Source: a bacterium (GTDB lineage Bacteria; Patescibacteriota; Gracilibacteria; JAHISY01). From it: a DNA stretch of 64,000 nucleotides. The DNA lies in assembly GCA_021779375.1 (NCBI GenBank), contig JAJYAT010000004.1, positions 61,629-125,628 on the forward strand, written 5' to 3'. Position numbers and translations under genes: made by a program. Numbering within the stretch: position 1 is the stretch's first letter; every line of letters starts with the position of its first letter. The notes below the pieces were generated by a model. That model saw nothing but the letters and a program-made list of their open reading frames with translations, had not been told where the DNA came from and did no database searches. Below are positions 7,689 through 16,377 of this stretch, one piece after another.

Positions 7689-8918
7689 TTGGCAAAAGAT
7701 AGCATCGTCGTCGGTCTCGACATCGGCAGTAGCAAGATTCGCACAGTAATTGCGAATATTGACGAACGAGACGTTTTGCCAAACGTCATCGGCGCGGGCG
7801 TCTCGCCCTCGGCGGGATTACGCAAAGGCGTGATCGTCGATGTGAATGAAACCATCTCGGCGATTACGGCGTCACTCGAGGACGCGGAACGCATGAGCGG
7901 GTCGCCGATTCACCATGCGGTGATTGCAGTCGGTGGTGCGCATCTCGCGGCGATTAATTCGCGCGGTGTGATTGCCGTGCCACACGGTGGAGAGATTTCA
8001 GCGGGCGATGTCGAGCGTGTGCTCGAAGCGGCGCAGGCGGTCAATATCCAAGCTAACCGCCAAATTCTCCGCGTCATTCCTCAAAATTACACGATTGACG
8101 ATCAGACTGGCATTCGCAATCCACTCGGAATGAAAGGTGTTCGGTTGGAAGTCGAGGCGCACATCATCACTGGTCTCGCGCCTGCTTTGAAAAATCTCGA
8201 AAATGCCGTGCACCAATCTGGCGTGGATGTTGACGATTTTATTCCGGCGCCGCTCGCTGCCGCCGAGGCGGTTCTCTCCAAGCGTCAAAAAGAACTCGGC
8301 GTAGTCGCGATTGACATCGGCTCGAGCTCGACGGGAATTTCCGTCTACGAGGAAGGCGTCGTCATCGCGAGCTTCGTGCTGCCGGTCGGCGGCGACAGCG
8401 TCACCAATGACATCGCGATTGGTCTCAGGACCAGCGTCGATGCGGCGGAGAAATTAAAAATCGAATACGGCACGGCGAAACCGGCGGATGTTTCTGACCG
8501 CGAGACGATTGATCTCGCTACGATTTCCAAGGCGGACTCACAGATCGTCGAACGCCGCCAACTCGCCGAAATTATTTACGCGCGTTACCATGAGATTCTC
8601 TCGATGGTGAATGAAAAGCTGGCATTGATTGAGCGTGACGGACAACTCCCGGCAGGCGCAGTCATCACGGGCGGTGGCGCGAAAATTCCCGAGCTGATTG
8701 AGCTGGCGCGCGAGACGCTTTCACTGCCGGTCCAGATTGGGTTTCCGACAGCGATTGACGGCATCGTCGACAAGATTGACGATCCAGCGTACGCGACCGC
8801 AGTCGGACTCGTGATTTTCGGTTCGCGCGGTTCGTCACGCAGCTATTCACTTTCCAGCGTGGACTTCGGCAAGACTTTTGACGGAGTAAAAAATTTCTTC
8901 AAGAAACTCCTGCCGTAA
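7689..8918 (+). CDS. ftsA: Cell division protein FtsA
   Basis: 409 residues. An actin-fold ATPase that ties FtsZ to the membrane. Phosphate-binding motifs: GLDIGSSKIRTVIA near the N-terminus, VVAIDIGSSSTG mid-protein and ITGGGAKIPEL later. The C-terminal helix FGKTFDGVKNFFKKLLP is the amphipathic membrane anchor. The start is TTG; TAAACT (7659-7664) lies 24 nt upstream, the leadered pattern. ftsZ follows after 72 bp with its own -10, so both shared and separate transcription are possible. Confidence 0.95.
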   Translation: MAKDSIVVGLDIGSSKIRTVIANIDERDVLPNVIGAGVSPSAGLRKGVIVDVNETISAITASLEDAERMSGSPIHHAVIAVGGAHLAAINSRGVIAVPHGGEISAGDVERVLEAAQAVNIQANRQILRVIPQNYTIDDQTGIRNPLGMKGVRLEVEAHIITGLAPALKNLENAVHQSGVDVDDFIPAPLAAAEAVLSKRQKELGVVAIDIGSSSTGISVYEEGVVIASFVLPVGGDSVTNDIAIGLRTSVDAAEKLKIEYGTAKPADVSDRETIDLATISKADSQIVERRQLAEIIYARYHEILSMVNEKLALIERDGQLPAGAVITGGGAKIPELIELARETLSLPVQIGFPTAIDGIVDKIDDPAYATAVGLVIFGSRGSSRSYSLSSVDFGKTFDGVKNFFKKLLP

Positions 8919-8990
8919 AAAAAATTTGTTCAACAAAATTTCCGTGAATAAAAGTTTTAATTTAAAATCCAATTCCTAACCACTTCCAAT

Positions 8991-10130
8991 ATGTCTGACA
9001 ACTTCAAAAATCTTTTCGGCGGGGCAGGGCGCGGCACTGGCTCGAGCTCGTCTTCGTCCCAAGAGATTAATCCTGGCATTTCTCCAGTCGCGAAAATCAA
9101 AGTCATCGGCGTGGGTGGTTCTGGCAACAATGCGCTCAACCGCATGATCAAAGCGCAAGTCAGCGGTGTCGAATTCATCGCGATCAATACCGACGCGCAG
9201 GCGCTCTATCACAACAATGCGCCGCTCAAGATTAATATCGGCAAAGGTACGACGCGCGGTCTCGGTGCCGGCTCCGATCAGAATGTCGGCAAGAAAGCCG
9301 CCGAAGAATCTTCCGAAGAAATTCGCGGTCATCTCGAAAACACGGACATGGTTTTCATCACTTGCGGTATGGGCGGTGGCACCGGTACGGGCGCGGCGCC
9401 GGTGATTGCCGAGATGGCGAAAGAAGCGGGCGCACTTACAGTCGCGGTCGTCACCAAACCGTTCACTTTCGAAGGCGAGAAGCGCGGTGAGCGCGCAGTC
9501 AGCGGCATCGAAGACTTGAAGAGTAAGGTCGATACGTTGATTACGATTCCGAATGACAAAATTCTTTCTATCATCGACAAGAAGACACCGATTCACGATG
9601 CATTCACTGTCGTCGACGATGTTTTGCGCCAGGGCGTGCAGGGCATTTCCGACCTCATCACGATTCACGGAATGATCAACGTCGACTTTGCCGATGTGAA
9701 AAACATTATGCAAAATGCCGGTTCGGCTTTGATGGGCATCGGTTACGGCACGGGTGAAAATCGTGCGGTCGAAGCAGCGCGCGCTGCGATTGATTCGCCG
9801 CTGCTCGAACAACAAATCGACGGCGCGAAAGGCTTGCTCTTCAATGTCACAGGTGGCAACGACCTCTCAATGTTCGAAGTCGACGAGGCGGCGAAAGTCA
9901 TCACCGCTGCCGCCGATCCGAGTGCGAATATCATCTTCGGCGCGGTCATCGACGACAGCTACACTGGCGAAATCAAGATTACTGTCATCGCGACTGGTTT
10001 TGACGATAAGCCAAAAGCAGTGACTGTAGCGAAGCGGAGTGCTGTGACGCGTGCTTTTGGTTCGCCACTCGCACGACCAGAAATTGACGATCTCGAAGTG
10101 CCAGCATTCATTCGTAAGAAAGTTAAATAA
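8991..10130 (+). CDS. ftsZ: Cell division protein FtsZ
   Basis: 379 residues. Tubulin-like GTPase that forms the division ring. Visible: [15 protein letters not shown], the tubulin signature [18 protein letters not shown], the T7 synergy loop around [11 protein letters not shown], and a conserved C-terminal peptide ([12 protein letters not shown]) for binding FtsA. TAAAAT (8963-8968) lies 22 nt before the ATG; the leader reads TTCCTAACCACTTCC with no Shine-Dalgarno. Confidence 0.98.
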   Translation: MSDNFKNLFGGAGRGTGSSSSSSQEINPGISPVAKIKVIGVGGSGNNALNRMIKAQVSGVEFIAINTDAQALYHNNAPLKINIGKGTTRGLGAGSDQNVGKKAAEESSEEIRGHLENTDMVFITCGMGGGTGTGAAPVIAEMAKEAGALTVAVVTKPFTFEGEKRGERAVSGIEDLKSKVDTLITIPNDKILSIIDKKTPIHDAFTVVDDVLRQGVQGISDLITIHGMINVDFADVKNIMQNAGSALMGIGYGTGENRAVEAARAAIDSPLLEQQIDGAKGLLFNVTGGNDLSMFEVDEAAKVITAAADPSANIIFGAVIDDSYTGEIKITVIATGFDDKPKAVTVAKRSAVTRAFGSPLARPEIDDLEVPAFIRKKVK

Positions 10131-10165
10131 GTCATAAGTCATAAGTCATAAGTCATAAGTCATAA
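10131..10165 (+). repeat. Five tandem copies of a 7-base word (GTCATAA)
   Basis: Perfect head-to-tail copies begin on the first base after the ftsZ stop codon and run for 35 bp. Copy number is likely variable between strains. Confidence 0.9.
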
Positions 10166-10183
10166 GGATTAAGAAATAAGGAG

Positions 10184-10218
10184 AATAGGGACGAGGCACG
10201 CTGAGTCCCTATTTTTTT
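10184..10218 (+). terminator. Intrinsic terminator after ftsZ
   Basis: Stem AATAGGGAC (10184-10192) pairs with GTCCCTATT (10205-10213) and continues into a T run. The interior GACGAGGCACG resembles that of the hairpin at 10794-10828, so the two may be copies of one element. Confidence 0.75.
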
Positions 10219-10306
10219 GTCGAATATCTAACATCGTCACCTGATATTTTTTCTTTAGAGATTCATATAATTGGCAGTTCAATAATACTGATTTAAAATC
10301 CAAACG

Positions 10307-10771
10307 ATGAAGAACAAAAAAATTTGGGGCGGAATTGTGGGATTGGTTGTTTTGTTTATTGTGGAGTATCTAAACACAATCTTGTCTTATGGTCTTGAAT
10401 GTGAATTTCCTGATGACCACTTGTGTGGCATTTGGCTGCCTATTTGGATGTATAACTCACTCAACCCTTTATGGTTGTTTTTCTTAATAATTTTTTTCTG
10501 GGGAATAATAGAATTTGCAATTAAAGAGTATAAATCTAAACCTTCTCTAAATCATCTACCCATGAAGAATAAAAAAATTTGGGCAGGGGTCGCGGGTTTG
10601 ATAGTCTTTTTTGCCGTAAAACATCTGATTTTAATCACAATGGTCTATGTTGAGAATTATAGTGTCGAGTTGCCTAATCGGTTATTTAATTCACTGATTT
10701 TTATTTTTCTCTTCATTTTTATCTGGGGGATAATCGAACTGGTTGTTAGAAAATATAAAGCTAGAACCTGA
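10307..10771 (+). CDS. Small membrane protein made of two tandem copies of one unit
   Basis: 154 residues, no family recognised. The protein is an internal duplication: unit 1 starts MKNKKIWGGIVGLVVLF and unit 2 (Met at residue 86) starts MKNKKIWAGVAGLIVFF. Each unit ends with a second helix and FFWGIIEFAIKEYK or FIWGIIELVVRKYK. Each has two membrane helices, giving four in total. TAAAAT (10294-10299) lies 7 nt before the ATG. The gene is clearly more AT-rich than ftsZ and trmD on either side. Confidence 0.65.
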   Translation: MKNKKIWGGIVGLVVLFIVEYLNTILSYGLECEFPDDHLCGIWLPIWMYNSLNPLWLFFLIIFFWGIIEFAIKEYKSKPSLNHLPMKNKKIWAGVAGLIVFFAVKHLILITMVYVENYSVELPNRLFNSLIFIFLFIFIWGIIELVVRKYKART

Positions 10772-10793
10772 GGCGCAGAGGATTAATAAATTT

Positions 10794-10828
10794 AGTAGAG
10801 ACGAGGCATGCCCACGTCTCTACTTTTT
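10794..10828 (+). terminator. Palindromic hairpin with T tract
   Basis: GTAGAGACG pairs with CGTCTCTAC around GAGGCATGCC-type sequence and is followed by a run of T. It can terminate the duplicated membrane gene. It shares the GTAGRRACG arm with the perfect palindrome at 20622-20649. Confidence 0.7.
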
Positions 10829-10844
10829 TAATTCTCGTTTTTTT

Positions 10845-10870
10845 GGATTCCCGCTTTCTCAGGAAAGACA
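10845..10870 (+). repeat. dRS3-like dispersed repeat, degenerate copy
   Basis: GGATTCCCGCTTTCTC followed by AGGAAAGACA. It matches the intact copies at 20677-20703 and 26265-26290 in layout (GGATYCCC, short loop, GGGRATGACA), but its right arm has decayed. Confidence 0.55.
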
Positions 10871-10894
10871 AAAGGTTTTTGTTAAAATCCAGAC

Positions 10895-11551
10895 GTGCTG
10901 CGCTTCGATGTTATCTCGCTGTTTCCCGAAAGTTTCGAATCGACTTTGAATTCGAGCATTCTGGCGCGTGCGATTAAATTAAAAAAAATTGACGTGCGTT
11001 TGCACCAGCTGCGTGACTTCGCGAAAAATAAATGGCGTAAAGTTGATGACCGACCCTTCGGTGGCGGCGCGGGTATGGTGATGGCGTGTCAGCCGCTCTT
11101 CGACGCGGTCAAAAAAATCCGCGGACGCTCAATCAAAAAAATTCCAATAATTTACTTCACACCGCGCGGTCAAAAATTCGACCAGCCGATGGCGGAAAAA
11201 TTCTCTGAAAAATTCGACCGCATGATTCTCGTTTGCGGGCATTATGAAGGCGTCGATCAGCGCTTCATCGATGCGCTCGTCGATTTCGAAATTTCGCTCG
11301 GTGATTTCGTCCTGACGGGCGGTGAGCTACCGGCACTCGTTTTCATCGACGCGGTTGCGCGGCTCATTCCCGGAGTCGTCGGTAAAAATGAAAGCACTGC
11401 GGAAGAAAGTTTCTCGAAGAGGCTCGATCGTAAAAAAGAATATCCGCACTTCACGCGACCAGAAAATTTTCGCGGCATGAAAGTTCCGGAGATTTTACTC
11501 ACGGGCGATCACGGCAAAATCGAAAACTGGCGGCGTAAAAATTTGCAATGA
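10895..11551 (+). CDS. trmD: tRNA (guanine-37-N1)-methyltransferase
   Basis: 218 residues. SPOUT-fold enzyme that methylates G37 of tRNAs to prevent frameshifting. Signatures: DDRPFGGGAGMVM, LVCGHYEGVDQR and FVLTGGELPAL, the AdoMet trefoil-knot region. It starts with GTG, 6 nt after an extended -10 (TGTTAAAAT, hexamer 10883-10888). First gene of a three-gene unit with 4-base overlaps. rplS and rimM, frequent neighbours in other bacteria, are not here; rplS is at 52783. Confidence 0.96.
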   Translation: MLRFDVISLFPESFESTLNSSILARAIKLKKIDVRLHQLRDFAKNKWRKVDDRPFGGGAGMVMACQPLFDAVKKIRGRSIKKIPIIYFTPRGQKFDQPMAEKFSEKFDRMILVCGHYEGVDQRFIDALVDFEISLGDFVLTGGELPALVFIDAVARLIPGVVGKNESTAEESFSKRLDRKKEYPHFTRPENFRGMKVPEILLTGDHGKIENWRRKNLQ

Positions 11552-11820
11552 AAACACTGAATGAACTTTTTGCCGAATTTGAAAAAACCGGGCGGCTGAC
11601 GCTGCGGATTAAAGTTATTCCGAAGTCAGTCGAGAACGCCATCGTCGGATTTCTCGATGAGGAGACGCTCAAGATTCGCGTCGCGGCGACACCGGAAAAA
11701 GGTAAAGCGAACGCCGAGCTGAAAAAATTTCTCGCTGGCGAGTTCGGCGTTCCGCGGGAAAATGTGACGATTCTCTCTGGCGCGGCTGATTCGCTCAAAT
11801 TGATTCGTCTCGAGAAATGA
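11548..11820 (+). CDS. DUF167 (YggU) family protein
   Basis: 90 residues. The core RIKVIPKSVENAIVGF, then LKIRVAATPEKGKANAEL and VTILSGAADSLKLIRL, is typical of the YggU fold. Biochemical role unknown. It overlaps trmD (ATGA) and rsmA (ATGA), so it is coupled to RNA-modification genes. Confidence 0.9.
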   Translation: MKTLNELFAEFEKTGRLTLRIKVIPKSVENAIVGFLDEETLKIRVAATPEKGKANAELKKFLAGEFGVPRENVTILSGAADSLKLIRLEK

Positions 11821-12644
11821 AGTTCACCGACTCGCTCGAGCTCGAAAAATTTTTGCGCCAAAATAATTTGCGCGCCGACCACGCGCTTGGTCAGAATTTT
11901 CTTGTGGATGCCACAGTGCTCGACAAAATTTTGGCAGCGGGCGAATTGCAAAAATCCGATGTGGTCGTCGAGGTCGGAGCTGGACTGGGAATTTTGACGC
12001 GTGCGCTCGCGCAGAAAGTTCAAAAAGTCGTGGCGCTCGAATTCGATAATAAAATTTTTCCGACGCTGCAAAAAAATCTTGCCGACCTGGGAAATGTTGA
12101 GCTCCAAAATATCGACGTCCGTCATTTCACTCCACCGCATCAGAATTTCAAACTCATCGCGAATATTCCTTATTATCTGACTTCGCCGATTCTCCGTAAA
12201 TTTTTTCTCGAAAATCAGCCGCCGCAGATCGCGGTGCTGCTCGTCCAAAAAGAAGTTGCGCAAAAAATTTGCGAGGCAAAAAAGCTGTCACTACTGGCAC
12301 TCGAAGTCCGCATTTTCGGTGAGTCGGAAATTGTCGCGCTGGTCCCGCCGCAGAGTTTTCTGCCACCGCCGAAAGTCGATTCGGCGATTCTGAAAATCAC
12401 GCTCAAACAAAGTCCGGAAATTCCGCGCGCTGACCTTGTAGATTTTTTTGAAATTGTGCGCGCCGGATTTCGCGCCCCGCGCAAAAAAATTCGCGGTAGT
12501 TTCGCGGCTGGATTCACCGGAAAAAAAGCCGTTGCCGAAAAGATTATCGCGCAGGCGGGTATTGATCTAGATTTGCGTCCCGAAGATCTCCAAATTTCTG
12601 ACTGGCAAAAAATCCTTGTCGCCAGCCGTAAGCTTAGAGATTGA
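11817..12644 (+). CDS. rsmA: 16S rRNA dimethyladenosine transferase RsmA (KsgA)
   Basis: 275 residues. Dimethylates two adjacent adenines near the 3' end of 16S rRNA. Visible: ADHALGQNFLVD, AdoMet motif VEVGAGLGILT, ALEFDN, catalytic NIPYYLTSPI and VQKEVAQKI. Last gene of the trmD unit; it ends 2 bp before the stop of a convergent gene. Confidence 0.96.
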   Translation: MKFTDSLELEKFLRQNNLRADHALGQNFLVDATVLDKILAAGELQKSDVVVEVGAGLGILTRALAQKVQKVVALEFDNKIFPTLQKNLADLGNVELQNIDVRHFTPPHQNFKLIANIPYYLTSPILRKFFLENQPPQIAVLLVQKEVAQKICEAKKLSLLALEVRIFGESEIVALVPPQSFLPPPKVDSAILKITLKQSPEIPRADLVDFFEIVRAGFRAPRKKIRGSFAAGFTGKKAVAEKIIAQAGIDLDLRPEDLQISDWQKILVASRKLRD

Positions 12645-12646
12645 GC

Positions 12647-12916
12647 TTATTTTTTCGCGCGCATTTTTTTCTCGATTTGTTTTTCGACGAGCTCGGTGAT
12701 GACGCGTGCTTTAGAAAAGAGGAAAGTCAAAAATTTCGTCGGCTGAATCAAGACATCGTTCGCACGCCGCGCTGTTTTTTTCAGTGTCTGCGTCAATTCA
12801 CCGAGGTCGCGCAAAATAAAAATCGCGTAAAAGAGTGCAATCGACAGGAAAAGCGCGACGAGTCCGATTGAGGCGGCGAGGACGACATTTAAAATGTCGG
12901 AAGAAGTGGCAAACAT
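12647..12916 (-). CDS. Small single-pass membrane protein
   Basis: 89 residues from the ATG at 12916 (an earlier TTG at 12925 is possible). One long hydrophobic helix (VVLAASIGLVALFLSIALFY) is followed by an amphipathic, basic tail ending EKQIEKKMRAKK. It resembles DUF948-type proteins in layout but I cannot assign a family. It follows gatB by about 40 bp on the same strand; TAAATT lies 8 nt before the ATG, so it may have its own promoter. Confidence 0.6.
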   Translation of the reverse strand: MFATSSDILNVVLAASIGLVALFLSIALFYAIFILRDLGELTQTLKKTARRANDVLIQPTKFLTFLFSKARVITELVEKQIEKKMRAKK

Positions 12917-12955
12917 CGAACACAAATTTAGCTCAAAAAATTTACCTACGCAAAT

Positions 12956-14386
12956 TTACTTGCCGATTTTTTTCAAAATAATTTCATTTACTTTGGCTGG
13001 ATTGGCTTGGCCTTTCGAGAGTTTCATCACTGTGCCGACGAGCGCGCCGAGCGCGCGGTCTTTGCCATTGCGAAAATCCTCAATCGCGGCTGGATTGGCG
13101 GCGATGGACTGCTCGACCAATTTCTCGAGCTCACCGGAATCCGAAATTTGCTCGAGACCTTTTTCTTTCAGAATCTCGTCAACTAATTTTCCGCTCGCCC
13201 ACATTTCCGGGAAGACTTCTTTACCGATTTTGCCGCTGATTTCACCACTCACAATTTTTTTCACGAGTGCGCCTAAGTTTTTGGCTGTGATTTTTTGTTC
13301 CTCAATTTTCAAACTGGCTTCTTTCATCTTGGCGAGCAGCTCGCTCAGGATCCAGGCGGCCGATTTTTTTGCGTCGCCGGAAATTTTCACGACCGTCTCG
13401 AAGTAGTCCGCCAAATTTTTCGATTCGGTCAGATTCAGCGCGTCGTCCTCGGTGATGCCGAATTCTGCGACAAATCTTTCTCGGCGCGCGAGTGGCAACT
13501 CAGGCAGTTCGGCGCGCAATTTTTCGACAAAATCTTTTTTCAAAACAAGCGGTGGAATGTCGGGCTCAGGAAAATAGCGGTAATCCGCGGCTGACTCTTT
13601 CGCGCGCATCAAAAATGTTTCGCCCAAATCATCGTCCCAGCCGACGGTCGAATCACCGGTCGGCGGTGTGCCTGCCGCCCATAATTTTTTCTGCCGTCCG
13701 ATTTCGAAATCAATCGCGGATTCAAGTGCTTTGAAAGAATTCAAATTTTTAATCTCCGCGCGCGGATTCAATTTCTCTGTCCCGACTTCGCGTAGGCTGA
13801 CGGACGCGTCGAAGCGCATCTCGCCCTTGAAAAGATCGGCGCCAGAGCTGCCGACGAATTGCAGAATTTTTTGAATCTCTTCCGCGTAAATTTTCGCCTC
13901 GGCGGCGCTGCGCAAATCCGGCTCACTGACGATTTCCATCAGCGGCGTGCCGGCGCGATTGTAATCACAAAGGCTGAAATTGCCGACGTGCGTGAGTTTG
14001 CCCGCGTCATTTTCGAGATGCAGGCGCGTGATGCCGATTACTTTTTCCGCGCCATCTAGGCGAATCGTGACTTTGCCCTGGACCGAAATCGGCTCGTCGA
14101 ATTGGGAAATCTGATAACCGTAAGGCAGATCCGGATAAAAATAATTTTTGCGGTCGAATTTCGATTTCGCCGGAATCGTGCAGTCGAGAGCGAGCGCAGC
14201 TTTCACACCAAGCTCAAGCGCTTTTTTATTCGGTGCGGGTAATGTCCCAGGATGGCCGCAACAAATCGGACAAACTTTCGAATTGGGCGCTGCACCAAAA
14301 GCATCGTTGTCGCAGCTGCAAAACATCTTCGTTTTCGTCGCGATCTGCGCGTGAATTTCGAGACCGATAATTGCTTCAAGTTGCAC
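12956..14386 (-). CDS. gatB: Asp/Glu-tRNA amidotransferase subunit B
   Basis: 476 residues, usual length. Kinase subunit of GatCAB, which turns Glu-tRNA-Gln and Asp-tRNA-Asn into Gln- and Asn-tRNA. Signatures: GLEIHAQIATKTKMFC, zinc cysteines in CSC and KVCPICCGHPG, YFYPDLPYGYQISQ, and the C-terminal YqeY-like helical domain. It starts with GTG, 6 nt after TAAAAT (14393-14398). GatA and GatC are not in this window. Confidence 0.97.
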   Translation of the reverse strand: MQLEAIIGLEIHAQIATKTKMFCSCDNDAFGAAPNSKVCPICCGHPGTLPAPNKKALELGVKAALALDCTIPAKSKFDRKNYFYPDLPYGYQISQFDEPISVQGKVTIRLDGAEKVIGITRLHLENDAGKLTHVGNFSLCDYNRAGTPLMEIVSEPDLRSAAEAKIYAEEIQKILQFVGSSGADLFKGEMRFDASVSLREVGTEKLNPRAEIKNLNSFKALESAIDFEIGRQKKLWAAGTPPTGDSTVGWDDDLGETFLMRAKESAADYRYFPEPDIPPLVLKKDFVEKLRAELPELPLARRERFVAEFGITEDDALNLTESKNLADYFETVVKISGDAKKSAAWILSELLAKMKEASLKIEEQKITAKNLGALVKKIVSGEISGKIGKEVFPEMWASGKLVDEILKEKGLEQISDSGELEKLVEQSIAANPAAIEDFRNGKDRALGALVGTVMKLSKGQANPAKVNEIILKKIGK

Positions 14387-14398
14387 CGGGGCATTTTA

Positions 14399-15259
14399 TC
14401 AAACCGCTGCTTTTTTGCAGAATTCGATAATTTTTCCCGGAATGTCGACATCGCCCGCTGCCTCCATCAGACCGTGGAATTCGACACCGGAATTTACTTC
14501 GACGACTTGCAGCCCGGATTTCGTCTCGACGAGATCGACACCGAGCAGCGCTGGTTTGTCTGCGACGGCTGCCGCGGCGGATTTCACCAGCTTCTCGAAA
14601 TCGGCAGTAACCGCGAAGCGCTCGACGGCTGCGCCGCGCGCGGTATTCGTAATCCAGTGCTCGGATTTGCGGCGCATCGCTGCGACGATTTCATCACCAA
14701 TCACGACCGCACGAATATCGCTGCCATTTTTTTTCTCGATGAATTCCTGAATGTAAAAAATCTGCGAGTGCGTGATTCCGCCCAAAACGGTTTTGTGTTC
14801 AAGGACGGTTTCCGCCGCATCGCGGTCGTTGATTTTACTCAGCATGCGACCCCAGCTGCCGACGACCGGCTTCAGTACGACAGGATAACCCCAGGCTTCA
14901 ATCGTTGCGAGCGCTTGCTCCTCGTCGAAGCAAACTTTCGTGCGTGGAGTCGGTACGCCGTTTCGCGCGAGCTCGATCGAGGTCAAAAATTTATCGCCGC
15001 AAATCTCAATCGTCCGGAAATCATTGACGACTTTCACGCCGCGTGCGCCCAAAAATTTCGCAATGTAAAAATTCTTAGTGTGCGAGACGCTGCGAAGCAG
15101 CACGACATCGCAGTCCAGAATTGGCAGATTTTCGTGGAGGTCGAGTGCGACTTCGTTGTCACGAATTTTCACCAGCTCAATCTCCGGATCATTTTCCGCC
15201 GCAGCAAAAAGGGCTTTTTCTTCGATGCGCGGATGGGAGTAAAAAATTCCTAGTTTCAT
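14399..15259 (-). CDS. RimK/LysX-type ATP-grasp ligase
   Basis: 286 residues. An ATP-grasp enzyme that ligates an amino acid to a carboxylate. The motifs VVLKPVVGSWGRML and VEVNSGVEFHGL are nearest to LysX/ArgX, which couple glutamate or aminoadipate to the carrier LysW; RimK glutamate ligases of ribosomal protein S6 are related. No LysW-like carrier or other lysine/arginine genes lie nearby, so the substrate is open. It ends 12 bp before the gatB start on the same strand and has a repeat element upstream. Confidence 0.7.
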   Translation of the reverse strand: MKLGIFYSHPRIEEKALFAAAENDPEIELVKIRDNEVALDLHENLPILDCDVVLLRSVSHTKNFYIAKFLGARGVKVVNDFRTIEICGDKFLTSIELARNGVPTPRTKVCFDEEQALATIEAWGYPVVLKPVVGSWGRMLSKINDRDAAETVLEHKTVLGGITHSQIFYIQEFIEKKNGSDIRAVVIGDEIVAAMRRKSEHWITNTARGAAVERFAVTADFEKLVKSAAAAVADKPALLGVDLVETKSGLQVVEVNSGVEFHGLMEAAGDVDIPGKIIEFCKKAAV

Positions 15260-15267
15260 ATCATAGA

Positions 15268-15421
15268 GCGTAAAACATGGAGCATGAAACAGCTAAAAAC
15301 TGTGAATGAATTTTACAATGAAAACCAAATATTTCAAGCCCCCTGTTCCCTAATTTCGAAACTACTTTGGGATTGAGCTACGCCAAATTTAGCTTCATGT
15401 TCCAAGTTCCATGTTCCATGA
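15268..15421. repeat. Composite intergenic repeat, copy A
   Basis: Left end has words like AAAACATGGAGCATGAAACA; right end has the opposite-strand words ATGTTCCAAGTTCCATG. Between them, 15352-15390 (CGAAACTACTTTGGGATTGA within it) matches 51761-51801 (CGAAACTGCTTTGAGCATTGA within it). The inverted ends and a shared core suggest one dispersed non-coding element. Confidence 0.6.
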
Positions 15422-15422
15422 C

Positions 15423-16376
15423 CTACGCAAAGCTGACGATAAATTTTTCCAGCGCGAGTGCGAATTCACCCGGGTTTGTCGACGAATAATTCAGCCGCCC
15501 GGTTTTCATCGCGACATCGATGGCGAGTAATTTCGCATGCGCTGTCAGCAGCTCCGCTTCCGAAAAATTGCGCGCCTGCTGCAAAGAATTTTGTACGACG
15601 AAAGGATGTAGTTTTAATTCGCGGGCAATCTCGGCGGGCGGGAGATTGCGTGCGGCAAGCGCATTCAAATTCAGCAAAATTCGAAATTGGCGCACGACCA
15701 TAAAAAAAATTTGCACCAAGTTTTCGCCGCGGTCGACGATGTCGTGGAGGTCGGCGAGCGCGCTCTCGATGCGGCGCGCGCCAATCGCGTCAGTCAAATT
15801 AAAAACCGAAACGTGCAGATTGGGATGCGTGAGCGCGCGTACGTCGGCGCGCGAAATTTTCCCAGCACCCGAGAAGGTTTTGAGTTTCGCGAGCTCGTTC
15901 ACTGCTGCGGCGCAATCGCCGAGGGTGAAAGTCGCGAGCAATTCCACCGCTGCCGGCTCAATCGCCAAACCGGCACGCGCGATTTCTGCCGCGAGCCACT
16001 TCTTGAATTCTGCCGGTTTCGGCGGCGCGAATTCTTTCACTGTGCCGTTATCGCGGAAAGCTTTGAAAAGTTTTGTGCGCGCGTCCGCTGCTTTCGCTGT
16101 CACGATGAGCGTCGTATATTCCGGTACGTTCACGACGAAATTTGCGAGTCGCTCAGAAGATTTTTTGAAATCGAAATCGCGGACGATGACGAGCCGCGCA
16201 TTACCCAAAAATGGCGGCGTCTCAGCTGCGGCGATGATTTTGCCTTCGTCGCTTTCGCGTGCTTCCAAAATGGCGAGATTGAGATCGCCCTGTTGCTGCT
16301 TGAATTCTGCGACAAGCCGCTGAACTTCTTTCTGAATCAGAAAATTATGTTCGCCAAAAAAAAGTAGCGCGGGCAT
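15423..16376 (-). CDS. holA: DNA polymerase III subunit delta
   Basis: 317 residues. Clamp-loader subunit that opens the sliding clamp. Recognised from LLFFGEHNFLIQKEV at the start, a degenerate AAA+ fold (FLGNARLVIVRDFDF, FKKWLAAEIARAGL) and the C-terminal collar helices (LDAIGARR-like NLTDAIGARRIESAL, VVRQFRILLNL). It starts 1 base after the stop of the upstream signalling gene, so the two are co-transcribed. Confidence 0.85.
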   Translation of the reverse strand: MPALLFFGEHNFLIQKEVQRLVAEFKQQQGDLNLAILEARESDEGKIIAAAETPPFLGNARLVIVRDFDFKKSSERLANFVVNVPEYTTLIVTAKAADARTKLFKAFRDNGTVKEFAPPKPAEFKKWLAAEIARAGLAIEPAAVELLATFTLGDCAAAVNELAKLKTFSGAGKISRADVRALTHPNLHVSVFNLTDAIGARRIESALADLHDIVDRGENLVQIFFMVVRQFRILLNLNALAARNLPPAEIARELKLHPFVVQNSLQQARNFSEAELLTAHAKLLAIDVAMKTGRLNYSSTNPGEFALALEKFIVSFA

Positions 16377-16377
16377 T

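Noticed and set aside
10131..10165. CRISPR array
   Set aside because: Five 7-base units with no spacers and no cas genes; a simple tandem repeat.
3224..12644. Use of UGA as a sense codon (Gracilibacteria/Absconditabacteria code)
   Set aside because: hisF, hisI, trmD and rsmA end at TGA and the next genes start right there by 4-base overlap, so TGA is a stop.
14252..15253. 333-codon open frame antisense to the RimK/LysX-type gene
   Set aside because: It mirrors the minus-strand gene, has no recognisable domain, and the minus frame has strong ATP-grasp motifs. Similar long antisense frames at 1405-2142 and 8976-9815 were rejected for the same reason.
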